Assembly: GCA_005784505.1 (NCBI GenBank)
Contig: VCAZ01000182.1
Location: 600,797 to 664,796, forward strand
Direction of reading: 5' to 3'
DNA from: Bagarius yarrelli
Taxonomy: Eukaryota; Chordata; Actinopteri; Siluriformes; Sisoridae
Length of the DNA: 64,000 nt
Within the stretch, counting starts at the first letter, position 1, and every line of letters starts with the position of its first letter. Of the stretch, positions 24,521 to 37,732 are shown piece by piece. Position numbers and translations under genes: made by a program. The notes under the pieces were generated by a model. It was not told where the DNA came from. It saw only the letters and a program-made list of their open reading frames with translations, and did no database searches.

Positions 24521-25264
24521 TCATAACAGACTTTTTATAATATACTCACTTAATTTCCCCCTTAAAAATATTACTTGAATAATCTAAAAATGTTCAATGT
24601 AAACGTCTCAACCAGAATAAAAAAACCCAACCTGATTAAATTCTCTATCGGGTTTGGAGAGGTGGGACGAACCCTTTCACATCCCGATGAAACAAAATTC
24701 CTTCATATGTTCGACTTTTTCTGGTTACTTTGAGTGTTTGTTCTTCTGCCAATGCCTGGTGTTAATGCAATTTCTCCCGGCGTGTCACACGAAAGGCGTT
24801 GATTTCCATAGTACAACTCTCACCAGTCCTTATTATGGAATTTCATTCCCAGGCGCCTGCTCTTCAGAGAAAGGAGGGGCAGGAAATCGGTGGCTTAAGA
24901 GCAACACAATATCTAGAACTAGCCACCAGTTCAGAATAAATCGCAACTCATGTAAACACCCAACCCCAATATTTCAATCGGAAATCGAAATGTAAAAAAA
25001 CGTGCATGTAAACAGGGCTGATGTAATCAGAATACAATGCTTAATGTAAATATGGCTACTGTTGCACACTGTACATATTTACCCCCACAATATGGAGTAA
25101 CATCTGCAACAGTGGTGGTAACGCCGTTTTAGAGCTCTATTCAACCCTGAGTAAAAATCAGCGGGATCCCGCCTCTAATTCACAAATTACAAGAGGCTGA
25201 AACGGGATTTAGTAAGACTTTCTAACCAATCAGATTCAAGTACTCATCAGCGCAGTAGAACATC
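24521..25264. other. Intergenic DNA, possible old transposon
   Basis: Motifs like CATGTAAACACC and GCATGTAAACAGGGC near 24950-25020, and AATGTAAACGTCTC near 24597, are reminiscent of ends of fish DNA transposons, but no terminal inverted repeat can be proved. The 113-codon open frame at 24654-24995 shows no domain. Confidence 0.3.
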
Positions 25265-25412
25265 ATTGTAACAGTTCTAGAATTTGGCAGATGTCCTTAT
25301 CCAGAAGAACTTATCCCGTTTTAAGCAGTTGAGTGGTGGTGCAAGGAATTAAACCCACAATCGTCCAATCGGCAGTCCACCCCTGAAACCGCCAATTTTT
25401 CACTTCCTAGCT
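25265..25412 (-). repeat. tRNA-derived SINE, decayed
   Basis: The tail (GGCAGATGTCCTTATCCAGA) and parts of the head (minus strand) are recognisable. The middle block has been lost. Confidence 0.7.
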
Positions 25413-25599
25413 TTGGTGTGTGTAAGAAAGTAAATCATTTTCTAACTTTTGTACAGGGCGTCATTCCATTCATACGTAAATGGTTTTCATATCCGACGTT
25501 GCTGAACGTCCGCTTACACTGCGTTTGCATTAAAGTTTAACCAGTTTCACAAAATCATAACTTTTCTTTTGTGTAAAAAAAAAATAGTTAATATTTGTA

Positions 25600-26040
25600 A
25601 AGCGCGCACGGCGTCAGGAGTAAACCCACAGATACCATCTCACGGTCTAGCAGAAAGGTTCTGGAGAATTAGAGCGGTCCAGACAGACAGCACAAAGTCT
25701 TCACACTCCTCCTTTTCCTTTTCACAGGAGTGCAGGGTTACACGAACATTCTTGAGGCGAGTCGCTGCCTTGGTAAAATCTGCCCTGACCGCTTTCTCTC
25801 TTGAGTTTGTCTCACTGGAATGTCAGCTGGCAAGCGCCCAGGCGTGGAGTCTTCACCCCTCGCAGTGCGCCAGTCTCACTTAGGCTCCATGTTAGCTGCC
25901 TTGGAACCAACCAGACGCCCCATCAAAGAGCGCATCCATCGTCCGGGCCACTGCCCTGTGGTTTACCCCAGGGTTCAGACAGTGACGGAGGGCTTCTGCG
26001 GCCACAAAGATATTTAGATGCTGTTTGACTTCATTCATAA
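25600..26040. promoter_or_regulatory. Candidate conserved non-coding block
   Basis: Repeat-free and GC-richer than its flanks, ending abruptly in an AT-rich homeodomain-like stretch (CATTCATAATCATATTTTGA). Open frames of 75-104 codons overlap on both strands without a shared frame or domain, so coding is unlikely. Confidence 0.35.
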
Positions 26041-26765
26041 TCATATTTTGAATTGAAGGATGATTTCTGACCGTTAACATGCAGGGATATTATTAAAACA
26101 GTTTGAGAACGTGAATACAACATTGCTGCAACGTTAGTTAGTGTTGTAGGGACATTAATAGTGGTTGTTTTAATAAGGTTTCTTTTTGTCTTACTGGAAA
26201 TGCTGTGCAGGCCTAATCCAAGCTGGATGATCGGAAAATATAATATTAATATTGTAAGACCAAATGTCACTGTGTGTATGATTTATTTTTAATAATTTTT
26301 AAAAGATTTTAATTTATTACATTTAAAACTTAATTTTAAGTATAGATTGTTCTAAAAATAGTTTCAAAATAAAATTATTCGGGTTGTAAATATTATTTTG
26401 CCAGCTTTTATTACACAAAAATCAATAAATCAATAAAAAAACACATCTCAAATATTATTTATACAAAACATTGAACTCACATCCGCCCTCAGTCTTTTCC
26501 CCACCAGCTGTTGTCAGCTGTCAAGTTACACGTTGTTTTGTGGAGTCGACTGCTACTGCTGTCACTCCTGATATTATACTGTAATCATAAAAACTCTAGT
26601 AGCTACATGCGACTTCAAACGCTAACGAGTTTAACACAATAAAATAGAAATGGAAAGTTGGCAAAAAACCTAGAAAGTCAAAACACAAAGGCATAACCAT
26701 AAAAAACATTTTTCAAATTTGTGTTTAACTAGCGTTAGCTTTTAAAGTCCCACATACAGTAGCTA
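26041..26765. other. Intergenic DNA, no gene seen
   Basis: AT-rich, no recognised feature. Confidence 0.6.
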
Positions 26766-27400
26766 CCAGTGGCGGGCCATGCATGTGGTTCCTGGGCCTT
26801 CAGTGTGGATTTACCCCGACTGATACCCCTCTTAATACCCCCACTATCACATCGATACTAAACAAACACACAATATAACACGGCATGGAATCACAGACAG
26901 AAAGACAAGAAACCCGTTAACACACAACTCCAAACCTCTACACTACAACCACAACTGTACCACCTACAACATCTGGATCAGTTCAGAATCAATATTTATC
27001 ACAAAACATTACAGATATTAATCAAATCTATCAGACGGTTAAAGGCTGTAAGTCAGTGTCACCGCTCGGCGGCGCTGGTCTGGAAGTAGGGAATAAACTC
27101 TTTCCCGTGCTGAGACGAGCTAGTTATCTTCAGGGTACCGAACTCTCAGCACATCTACAACTTTTTAACTTGACAAAGGCTGAATTTACGCCGCAGACCT
27201 TGATGCCAATTCCGTTTTTTTGGACGAGCCGCTTACATCTTCTTTTAAAAGTGACTCATATCTAATGTCTGCATTTAAACTATACACAGCAGAATAACTC
27301 CAGGTAGGACGTACTGACCAGAAAAGGAAGTGAAATTGGCACGATAATCTTTGCTAATTGTTAATTTCTGCTGTCTAATTACAGGTGGGTTCTGAGTGAA
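26766..27400 (+). repeat. Probable dispersed repeat ('CCAGTGGCGGGCCATGCAT')
   Basis: Starts with CCAGTGGCGGGCCATGCATG, a sequence I associate with the end of a common fish transposable element. It also has 'CTGGTCTGGAAGTAGGGAAT' and 'CTGACCAGAAAAGGAAGTGA'. Class and right boundary uncertain. Confidence 0.4.
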
Positions 27401-27714
27401 GAACTCATGCTAAAAAATTTGATCAGGACCTCTTTTAAGACAATTCTCTACTTTTTGTCATGTTACAATTTTACATATAATTTAAGAAAATTTTAGTTGT
27501 CGCTCTGGTTGAAGTCACAGCTCAACGGCACACGATTACAGAGGTGACAAACCAAACCGTCGTCTGTCATTTTAGTCACTTTCCTGTGTGAACATAGGGT
27601 AAAACTCCTTTTTTTTCATTCCAGTCCTGCAATTATATTACTGTGTGTGTGTGTGTGTGTGTGTCTGTGTGTGTGTAAGACTGGTCTGGTGTGAACAGGA
27701 CCTGTCTTTCAGTT
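27401..27714. other. Intergenic DNA with (GT)n
   Basis: No gene. A (GT)n run with one CT interruption lies at about 27641-27676. Confidence 0.7.
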
Positions 27715-27945
27715 GTCATTTATCCAAGGCGGCTTTGGAGCAACGCTTTTCCGAGCAGTCCAGGTGGCAGTGTGTGGGCGGCTGCGTCACATTTGTGTGA
27801 AGACCTTGGACATGCAGACTAAATATAATACGCTGCTTCAACTGCTCCAGTTCGGAGGTATATGGAGCTTCGAAGTAATCAGGAGCACTTGAACCTCAAA
27901 TGAGTCATGATGGATCGGTCTAGAGGACGACAATCAGGACAATAA
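27715..27945. promoter_or_regulatory. Candidate conserved non-coding block
   Basis: A short GC-balanced repeat-free block (for example GGCAGTGTGTGGGCGGCTGC, CTTCAACTGCTCCAGTTCGG). It is bounded on the right by a (CA)n run at 27949-27972. Inferred from texture only. Confidence 0.3.
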
Positions 27946-28254
27946 AACACACACACACACACACACACACACGCAGACAGGAATATTGAAGGAATTATTA
28001 TACACAGTATAATGTCACATTGCTCACAAGCCAAAATTGTGAACAATAATCATATAATAAAATAACAATATAGATTTTTTTTAATGAAAACCAAAAAATA
28101 CCTTATTTTTATGATATATGTTTTTTGGGGTTTAATATAAACCCCAGCGAGGTGCAGTGCTCTTAATGCAAAGGAATAAAATTACAATAAAGGCGTTTAA
28201 ATCAAATTTAATTCAATAATTGGTAATAATAATAGTATTTCTCCGAAATTTAAT

Positions 28255-28355
28255 CTGACTGTGGCCCTGCGATGGACTGGCGGCCTGTTCAGGTACCTCC
28301 GCCTTTTACCCAACGTCAGGTGATTAGAAACAAGTGGATATAGACAATGAATGGA
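28255..28355 (+). repeat. Second dispersed repeat family, 3' half only
   Basis: GGCCCTGCGATGGACTGGCG...GGATATAGACAATGAATGGA is the 3' half of the repeat whose 5' half is seen at 22562-22735. Confidence 0.75.
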
Positions 28356-28639
28356 TTGAGGGATAATCTGACTGATCATTTATAATCTAATGGGCGTGGC
28401 TTCCTCTGGGATGACTCCGCCCCTATTTTCAGGGTATCAGGTCTTGTTGCTGAGGACGTAAGTACAGTAAGAGATAAGATAGAGATACTGGATTGCGGTG
28501 ATTGAGGTGTTAGATTGAGGGGTTAAATTAGAGCTCCAGAGCTCAGATAACCGGATTAAAGTGGCTTCAACATTTTAATGTTGTTTTTTTCTCCTTTAAT
28601 TATTTTATCTACTCTGTTTCTGTAACCCTGCATTATATT

Positions 28640-29035
28640 CAGAACGAACGTGTTTCCTTAAGTACTCCCAGCATCAGCATTGCTGTCTATTGATATATTT
28701 CATGTGTTTGACGCATGAAGCCATTAGGACCTGTTAAAATAAAAAGCTGACACGAATGTAGCACAACCCAGCCTGAAGGGAGCGTCTCATCTCGCACCAT
28801 ACCGAGCCGCATGGTTTAATATTTTAATGCGTTTCATTATGACATGATGGGCTCGATAACCTTCTGTGACGCTCAGACGGTTGTCAGCAAATGAAGGAGA
28901 TTACATGACAGGAGCCGAACCACGGCGCAACCCACCGTGCAGCCTTCCTCACCACTTATCTGATGGTAGCCTAGCAACAGAACCCTGACCTGGCATTGAC
29001 CTCCACCCGATAAGGTCAACACCTGAAGACTCTCC
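28640..29035. promoter_or_regulatory. Candidate enhancer with a perfect DR5 nuclear-receptor element
   Basis: Repeat-free block with balanced composition. At 28986-29002 it reads TGACCTGGCATTGACCT: two perfect consensus half sites in direct repeat with five spacer bases (DR5, the classical RAR/RXR retinoic acid response element). A third half site, AGGTCA, lies in inverted orientation at 29013-29018. Another motif nearby, GTAGCCTAGCAAC (28967-28979), resembles an RFX half site. The element is seen; binding and activity are inference. Confidence 0.5.
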
Positions 29036-29129
29036 CATTGGTGGAGTGGCAGAGAAGGGGGGGAGGAGCCTGGGAGAGAACAGGAGAAAAAAACGGGGAA
29101 ACAAAAGAATATGGAGAGCAAGAGAGAAA

Positions 29130-29148
29130 AAGAGAGAGAGAGAGAGAC

Positions 29149-29189
<41 letters not shown>
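29130..29189. repeat. (GA)n microsatellite
   Basis: GA dinucleotides with two GACA interruptions. Confidence 0.95.
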
Positions 29190-29439
29190 AAATCTGTTTA
29201 AAGACAAAACCATAGACAAAGGATTGAAGCAGGTTTGCAATTACCCACAAGCTGTGTAGACGCCATGGCTTCTTCTTCACACTGTACAGAGAATCAGAGG
29301 CAGAGCTGAACCTTCTACACATCAAAACACACCACAGAAAATTCCCCAAAAAACAGAGCTGGATTTCCATTTAACTCTTATTAATTTATCTCTCGTATTT
29401 ATCTCCAGCGCTCCACTGTTACTCCTGTAGCCTGTTAAC

Positions 29440-32400
29440 AAAATAACCAAGAACACAACGGAGTCAAAGCGAAACACAACAGAATCAAACCGAAAACACA
29501 ACATAATCAAACCGAAAACACAACATAATCAAACCCAAAACACAACATAATCAAACCGAAACCACAACATAATCAAACCGCAAAACATAATCAAACCGAA
29601 ACACAACATAATCAAACCCAAACACGAATAACAAAACCAAACCACAACAAGACATATCAAACCCAAAACACCAAAACAACGAAATAACAAATAATCACGA
29701 ACCCCCGAAACACAAACATAATCAAACCGAAACACAACAAACCGAAACACAACATAATCAAACCCAAACACGACAAAATCAAACCCAAAACACAACATAA
29801 TCAAACCCAAAACACAACATAATCAAACCGAAACACGACATAATCAACCGAAACAACGTAACAAACGAATCAAACAAACCCAACAACACATAATCAACCC
29901 GAACACAACATAATAAACAAAACAACCGACAACCACAAACACAACATATCAAACCGAAACACAAACAACAACCACATAATCAAACCCACAACACATAATC
30001 AAAACCGAAACACACATAATCAACCTAATCAAACCCAAAAACTAAAATCAAATCCGAACACAACATAATCAAACCGTAATCAAACGAAAACCCCGAAAAT
30101 CAAAACAAACATAATCAAACCCGAAACACAACATAATCAAACCGAAACACACATAATCAAACCAACAAAACAAACGAACATAATCAAACCCAAAACACAA
30201 CATAATCAAACCGAAACACGAACATAATCAAACCCAAACACAACATAATCCCCACACCGACCACATACAAACCGAAAACAAACCAAAATGAAACACCAAC
30301 ATAATCAAACCGAAACACAACATAATCAAACCGAACTCAAACAACACTAATCAAACCGAAACAAACAACACAACATAATCAAACCACCTAAGAACACACC
30401 AAATCATCAAAACCGAAAACACAACCGATAATCAAACCCCAAACAAACACAAAACCCAAAACACAACATAATCAAACCCAAAACACAACATAATCAAAAA
30501 TCCGAAACACAAACAAACAAACCGAAACACAACATAATCAAACCAACATATCAAACCGAAACACGACATAATCAAACCGAAACACAAACCAACAAAATAA
30601 TAAACAAACCGAAAACACAACATAATCAAACCACCGAACACAAACCCAAAAGACCACTACAACCAAGAACACTTTACCGAAAACACAACCCAAGAAACAC
30701 ACATAATCCAACCGACATAATCAAAAACACGAAAACAACCCATAATCAAACCCAAACACGACATAATCAAACCCACACACAAACTACTCCCACCGAAACA
30801 CACATCAAACCGAAACACAACAAACAACCACACACACATAATCAAACCGATCAAACAACCCCGAAAACACGACATAATCAAACCGAAACACAACATAATC
30901 AAACCCAAAAACACAAACATAATCAAAACCGAAAACAAACAAACCCAATCAAAACCAACAAAACACCGAAAATCAAACACCGAAAACAAAACAACATAAT
31001 CAAACCGAAACACAACATAAATATCAAACGAACACAAAATCAAACCGAACCCGAAATCACAACCGGAAAACACAACACACATCAAACCCGAAACACAACA
31101 TAATCAAACCGAAACACACAAAATAAACAAACCCATAATCAACCGAAACACAACATAATCAAACCGAAACACAAACATAATCAAACCCGAAACACAAAAA
31201 CAAACCATAATCCAAACCCAAAAACACGAAACATAATCAAACCGAAAACAACAACCAACACACATAATCAAAACCGAAACACAACATAATAATCAAACCG
31301 AAAACAACATAATCAAAACCGAAAACAAAATTAATCACAACCGAAACAAAACAAAACATAATCAAACCGCAACACAACGTAATCACAAACCAACCGAACC
31401 ACAACGTAAACACAACGTCAAACCGAAACACAACATAATCAAAAACCGAAACAACAACAAATCAAACGAAACACCGAACACTAATCAACGAAACCACAAC
31501 TAATCAAAAACCCAACCAACAAAACACAACATAATAACCACAACATCAAACAAACAACGAAACAAACCACAACATAATCAACCGAAAACACCCAAAACAC
31601 GACATAAATCAAAAACCGAAACACAAATAATCATAACAATCAAACCGAAAACACAACATAATCAAACCGAAAACAAACGTAAAACAACAAACACACATAA
31701 TCAAAACCGAAACACAACAATCAAACACGAAACACTAATCAAACCGAAACACAACTAATCAAAACAAACACACTAATCAACCGAAAACACCAACATAATC
31801 AAACCCGAAACAACATAAACAACCAAACTAATCAATACAAACAAACCGAAATCAAACCCCCACGAAACACGACATAATCAAACCGAAAACAAACACCGAA
31901 ACATAATCAAACCGACAAACCGAAACAAACCGACAATAACCTCAATCAAACCGAAACAAACCCAAACATAATCAAACCGAAACAACAAACATAATCAAAC
32001 CGAAACACAAACATAATCAAACCGAAAACACACATAATCAAAACCCAAAAAACACAACATAATCAAAACACGAAAACATACATCAAACCCATAATCAAAC
32101 ATCGAAAAACACAAACACAACATAATCAACCGAAACACAACATAATCAAACCGAAATCAACACAACAAAACCGTAATCAAACCCGACAAACACAACCGAC
32201 ATAATCAAACCGAAACACGGGACCCATAATCAAACCCAAAACCCGAAAACACACATAATCAAAACCCAAAACGACACAACATAATCAAACCGAAACACAA
32301 ACAAACCGAAACAAAAGTAATCAAACCGAAACACAACCTAAACACAACGTAATCAAACCGAAACACAACGAAACACAATAATCAAAAACCGAAACACACG

Positions 32401-35400
32401 AAACATAATCAAACCCAAAAACACAACGAATCACTAATCAAACCGAAAATCAAACCCGAACACGACATAATCAAACCGAAACACAACATAAACCGAAAAC
32501 ACAATCAACCCGAAACACACATAATCAAAACCCAAATCACACAACATAATCAAAAAACACAACAACTCAACCGAAACACAACAACCGAAACAAACGTAAA
32601 ACCGAAACACAACGTAATCAAACCGAAAAACACAAAACCGAAACACAACATAATCAAACCGAAAAACACGACATAATCAAACCGAAACACGAAAACCACA
32701 ACATAATCAAACCGAAACACAATAATCATAATCAAACCGAATACACAAACCCAACGAACACCAACATAATCAAACCGAAAACACGACATAATCAAACCGA
32801 AACACAACCGATAATAATCAAACCGAAAAAACACAAACATAATCAAACCGAAAACACAACATAATCAAACCGAAAACAAGTCAACCGAAAACAAGACCAT
32901 AATCAAACCGAAACACAACGCAAAAACACGACTAAAAACAAACGACACATAATCAAACCGAAACACAAACGTAATCAAACCGAAAACAACAACAAACGAC
33001 AAACACAACAGTAATCAAACCGAAACACCCAACATAATCAAACCGAAAAAACACGAAACATAATCAAACCGAAAAACAACATAATCAAACCGAAACACAA
33101 CGTAATCAAAACCGAAAACACACGTAATCAAACCCCATAAACCGACAAATCACGACAACATAATCAAACCGAAACAACGACATAATCAAACCGAAATCAA
33201 ACAAACATAATCAAACCGAAAACACACATCAACAAAACACTAATCAAACCCGAAAACACGACATAATCAAACCGAAAACACAACATAATCAAAAACCGAA
33301 AAACCACAACGTAATCAAACCGAAAAACACAAACACGTAATCAAACCGAAAACACACGACATAATCAAAACCGAAACACGAATAATCAAACGAAACACAA
33401 CATATCAAACCGAAAACACGACATAATCAAACCGAAACACATAAGCCGAAAAACACAACATAATCAAACCGAAACAACCGAAACCAACATAATCAAACCG
33501 AAAACACAACAATCAATCAAAACACCACAAACAACCCAACATAATCAAACCCAAGACAAACACGAAACCCTATAATCAAACCCAAAAACAAAACACGACA
33601 TAATCAAACCGAAACACAAACGTAATAATCAAACCGAAACACAACATAATCCCAAAACAACCCAAAACACAACATAATCAAAAACCCAAAAAACACAAAT
33701 CAACAACCGAAACCGACTAAATCAACCAAACGAACATAATCAAACCCAAAACACAAACAGAATCAAACACGAAATAATCAAACCGAAACACAACGTAATC
33801 AACCGAAACACACAAAACAACACGAATAATCAAACCGAAACACACAACATAATCAAACCGAAACACAACGAAAACATAATCAAACCACAAACAAACCCAA
33901 AACACATAATCAAAACCAAAAAACACAAAACATAAATAATCAAACCGAAAACACACATAAATCAAAACCCGCAAACACAACATAATCAAACCGAAAACAC
34001 AAAAACATAATCAAACCCAAAACACGACATAATCAAACCGAAAACACGACATAATCAAACCGAAACCGAAACACAAACCCGAAACTAATCAAACCCAAAA
34101 CAAACCAAAACATAATCAAACCGAAAAACACGACATAATCAAACCAAAACACGAAAACATAATCAAACCGAAACACAACAAAACAAAACACAACATAATC
34201 AAACCGAAAAACACAACAAACAACAACGAGATAATAATCAAACACCACAAAACACACATAATCAAAACCCAAAAAAAAACGAACAGAATAATCAACCGAC
34301 ATAATCAAACCGAAAACACAACATAATCAAACCGAAAAAAACAAACCAAAACACGACATAATCAAAACACGAAAAACACGACCATAAAATCAAACCGAAA
34401 CACGACAAACATAATCAAACCGACAAAAATCAAACCGAAAACACAACGTAATCAAAACCAAAACACAACGTAATCAAAACAACCCCAAAAACACAACATA
34501 ATCAAACCGAAAACACAACATAATCAAACCGAAACACAAAAATAATCAAACAAAACACATAATCAAAACACAAATAATCAAACCGAAAACACAACACGAC
34601 ATAATCAAACCCAAAACAACAACACAACATAATCAAACCGAAAAACACAACATAATCAAAACCGAAACACAACCAAACCGAAAAAACACAAATAATCAAA
34701 CCCAAAACACGACATAATCAAACCGAAACACAACATATCAAGAATCAAACCGAAAAACACAAACATGCAATCAAACCCAAAACACGACATAATAAAACGA
34801 AAACACAACATAATCAAACCGAAACACAACGTAATCAACCCAAAAACAAACACGAAACATAAAAAACCAAAACACAACAAATCAAAACAAAACACAAACA
34901 TAATCAAACCCAAAACAACAAACATAATCAAACCGAAAACACGAATAATCAAACCAAAAAAACACGACACATAATCAAACCGAAAACAAACATAAGCAAA
35001 CCAAAACAATACAAAACCGAAACACAATGTAATCAAACCCAAAACACGACATAATAAAAAACGAAAAAACAAACATAATAATCAAACCGAAACACGAAAC
35101 ATAATCAACCCAAAACACAACCATAATCAAACCGAAACACGAAACACAACCGACATAAACATCAAACCCAAAAACAACAAACATAATCAAACCGAAAAAC
35201 ACGAAAATAATCAAACCGAAAACAAAATAATCAAACCCAAAACACAACATAATCAAACCGAAAACACAACATAATCAAACCCAAAACACGACATAATCAA
35301 ACCGAAAAACAACATAATCAAACCGAAACACATAATCAACACACGAAAACACGAACACAACGTAATCAAACCAACACAAACAAACCCCAAACACAACGTA

Positions 35401-35898
35401 ATCAAACGAAACACAACATAATCAAAACCGAAACACATAATCAAATAATCAAACACGAAACACACATAATCAAACCGAAACACAACATAATCAAACCGAA
35501 ACACACGACATAATCAAACAAACGAAAACAAAACACACATAATCAAACGAAACACAACAAATCATAATCAACAAAACCAGAAAACACAACAAACAAAAAA
35601 CACGAATAATCAAACCGAAACACGACATAATCAAACCGAAAACAACAAACGAAAATAATAATCAAACCGGAAACACAAACATAATCAAACCGAAACACGA
35701 CATAATCAAACCCAAAACACAACATAATAAAACGAAAACACAACATAATCAAACCCAAAACACAACATAATCAAACCCAAAACACAACAAACACGACATA
35801 AACAAACCGAAAACACAACATAATCAAAACGAAACACAACATAATCAAACCCAAAACACAACATAATCAAACCCAAAACACAACATAATCAAACCGAA
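29440..35898. repeat. Giant tandem array, about 21 bp unit (CATAATCAAACCGAAACACAA)
   Basis: About 6.4 kb, roughly 300 units. Typical unit lengths are 20-22 bp, with variants CCCAAAACAC and CCGAAAACAC and occasional CGTAATC. The plus strand is almost only A and C, with T confined to ATAATC and G to CG. On the minus strand the 21-bp version reads as a seven-residue repeat (FDYVVFR), giving many frames up to 142 codons. None continues outside the array. Confidence 0.97.
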
Positions 35899-37161
35899 AT
35901 GGAAATAATAAATAAGTTAATTAATTCGTTTTCTGTGTCCTTTTAGAATAACCAATTTTTATTCTACAGTCTTCATTTTGCTTTTCCCTTTAGTTCTGTC
36001 CCGTCCTGTTAGCCGAGTGTTTATTATTTATCATTTACAAAAACACTAAAACACTAAACGACTTTGTGATCTAAAGGTCAAAGGTCGTGGTAAGGGTCAG
36101 GGGTGGAGGAAATCTGTCTGTGTGAGGTCTGTTTACTAAAGCGTCGTCATTCTGTAAAAAAAAGTGACTGTTTTCAAATCTTTTCTGACAAATAACCCAA
36201 AACTGATCCTGAATCAGGCGTTAGATCCTGTGTGTGTGGTGTGGCGTGTGTGTGGTGTGTATGATGCGTGTGTTGGGTGTAAAAGGCCAAAGGGTAAATT
36301 TAAGACTGAGTTGGATAGAAGGGCTTCAGCTGCTTCTGTCACACTGCTGGATGAGGAGAGAGAGTGAGACAGGTGGCGTGGCAGGACACTGGCTCCGGCT
36401 GCCCGCTGTACTTCTCCTGACTCCCAGTTTCAGTCTGATGGGAAGCAGATGCTGCTGTTTATTGCTAAACTTTAGGATAAAACACACAGCCGAGCACGGC
36501 ATGGAACCGCTCTACTATCACATGTGCAGGAGAGGAAGTAGTAACATCCTTAATAATAATTACTGCAAAAGGAAATACTGCAGTTTTCAGTTACTCTCAT
36601 TGAAAAAATGCAGTTTTTTGGACATGCAGTATTTCAGTATTTACAGTAAAATGTCAGTTTAATGTTGTTTAGGTACAATTGTTAATAAATAATCAAACAG
36701 CAGCATTACAGCTGTACAACATTAAAAAGTACGACTATAATACAACTGTGATACACACAACATCATTACTGCAGTACAGCTACAATTCTACCACCACAAC
36801 AGAACCCACACTAGAACTACAGTATTACAACAATACAACAATACACTTTAAACAGTTCAGTCAACAAGTTCAAGTCAAATGGATGGGGGGTGGGGGTGGG
36901 GGGGGCACAGACATATGAAATAGCTAAAAACACACCTCATCAACATTGCAAAGACATGAACACACCACAGCTAACTTTAAACAGGATTACAGTAAGATAC
37001 AACAAACACAACCCATCCGCACATCAACAGGGTTGTAATAAATGAGTGCAGTGACACTGAACACTTCCAGGGATGTGCTGGGAGCGCAGTACCAAATACA
37101 AAGTATTAAAAATACAGAGTATTAAAAAAGTAAACCGGAGGTACCGGGACCACTCACTGAC
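35899..37161. other. Intergenic DNA with a G-run triplet; no gene seen
   Basis: Contains a short TGTGTGGTGTGG-rich stretch near 36228-36275 and three adjacent G runs (6, 5 and 8 Gs split by single Ts) at 36885-36905. A 142-codon plus frame at 36234-36662 shows no domain. Confidence 0.6.
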
Positions 37162-37292
37162 CTGCACGGTATGACTTTCTGGCATAAATGATGTCGTATA
37201 CATGAACGCTGTTCTTTCGTACCCACACGGCAAGCAAGTGTGGCTTTTCCATGGAGTCAAGGTGCTCTTGGATGTTATCTGTAGTTCCTGGT
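37162..37292 (-). pseudogene. Orphan protein-coding-like exon, unidentified gene or gene relic
   Basis: On the minus strand a 131-nt segment is fully open and precisely framed by an acceptor with a strong pyrimidine tract (CCCTGTTTTATTTTTAG) and a donor (GCAG|GTCAGT). It encodes 43 residues, including MEKPHLLAVWVRKN and YDIIYARKSY, with the balanced, charged-aromatic composition of a real globular protein. The exon starts after the second base of a codon and ends with one base of the next. No partner exon is seen on either side: 35.9-37.1 kb and 37.3-40 kb on this strand show none. I do not recognise the protein. It may be an internal exon of an unannotated gene, a transposon exon, or a relic left after gene loss; 'pseudogene' is used because no full gene is visible. 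Confidence 0.5.
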
Positions 37293-37575
37293 CTAAAAAT
37301 AAAACAGGGAAAACACTTAAAAACAATCGTTTCTCTCTCTATATTAGTTTTTTACTACACAATCAGCCCAGCAGCCACTGGACAGAAAGAAGTGACAGAA
37401 AAGACCAAATTTAGCTATAATATAAAAGAACACCATTAAAAAAGACAAAGGTGTGATGTCATGCCTTAAGTTTCTTTGGAAAACTGGCTTTGAGTCTTGT
37501 GTGTAATTGGACGTTGCTGCTGTCAATCATGTTTAGGCACTGTGGATTCTAAGGGGCGGAGCTTTATGGGTGGAA

Positions 37576-37732
37576 CATTTACATTTACAGCAATTGGCAG
37601 AGGTTCTTATTCAAAGCGACTTACATACTGAGCAACTGGTGGTTAGGGCCTTACTCAGAGGCCCAGCAGTGGCAGCTTGGTGGTGCTGGGAACTGAACCC
37701 AGATTTTCAGTCCAACACCTTAACCACCATGT
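37576..37732 (-). repeat. tRNA-derived SINE (main family)
   Basis: Tail CATTTACATTTACAGCAATT...CAAAGCGACTTACAT, middle block GGGCCTTACTCAGAGGCCCA, head at the right. Minus orientation. Confidence 0.88.

Noticed and set aside
29529..35758. Many minus-strand frames (up to 142 codons) of FDYVVFR repeats as membrane proteins
   Set aside because: They start and end at random irregular units of the 21-bp array and never extend into unique sequence.
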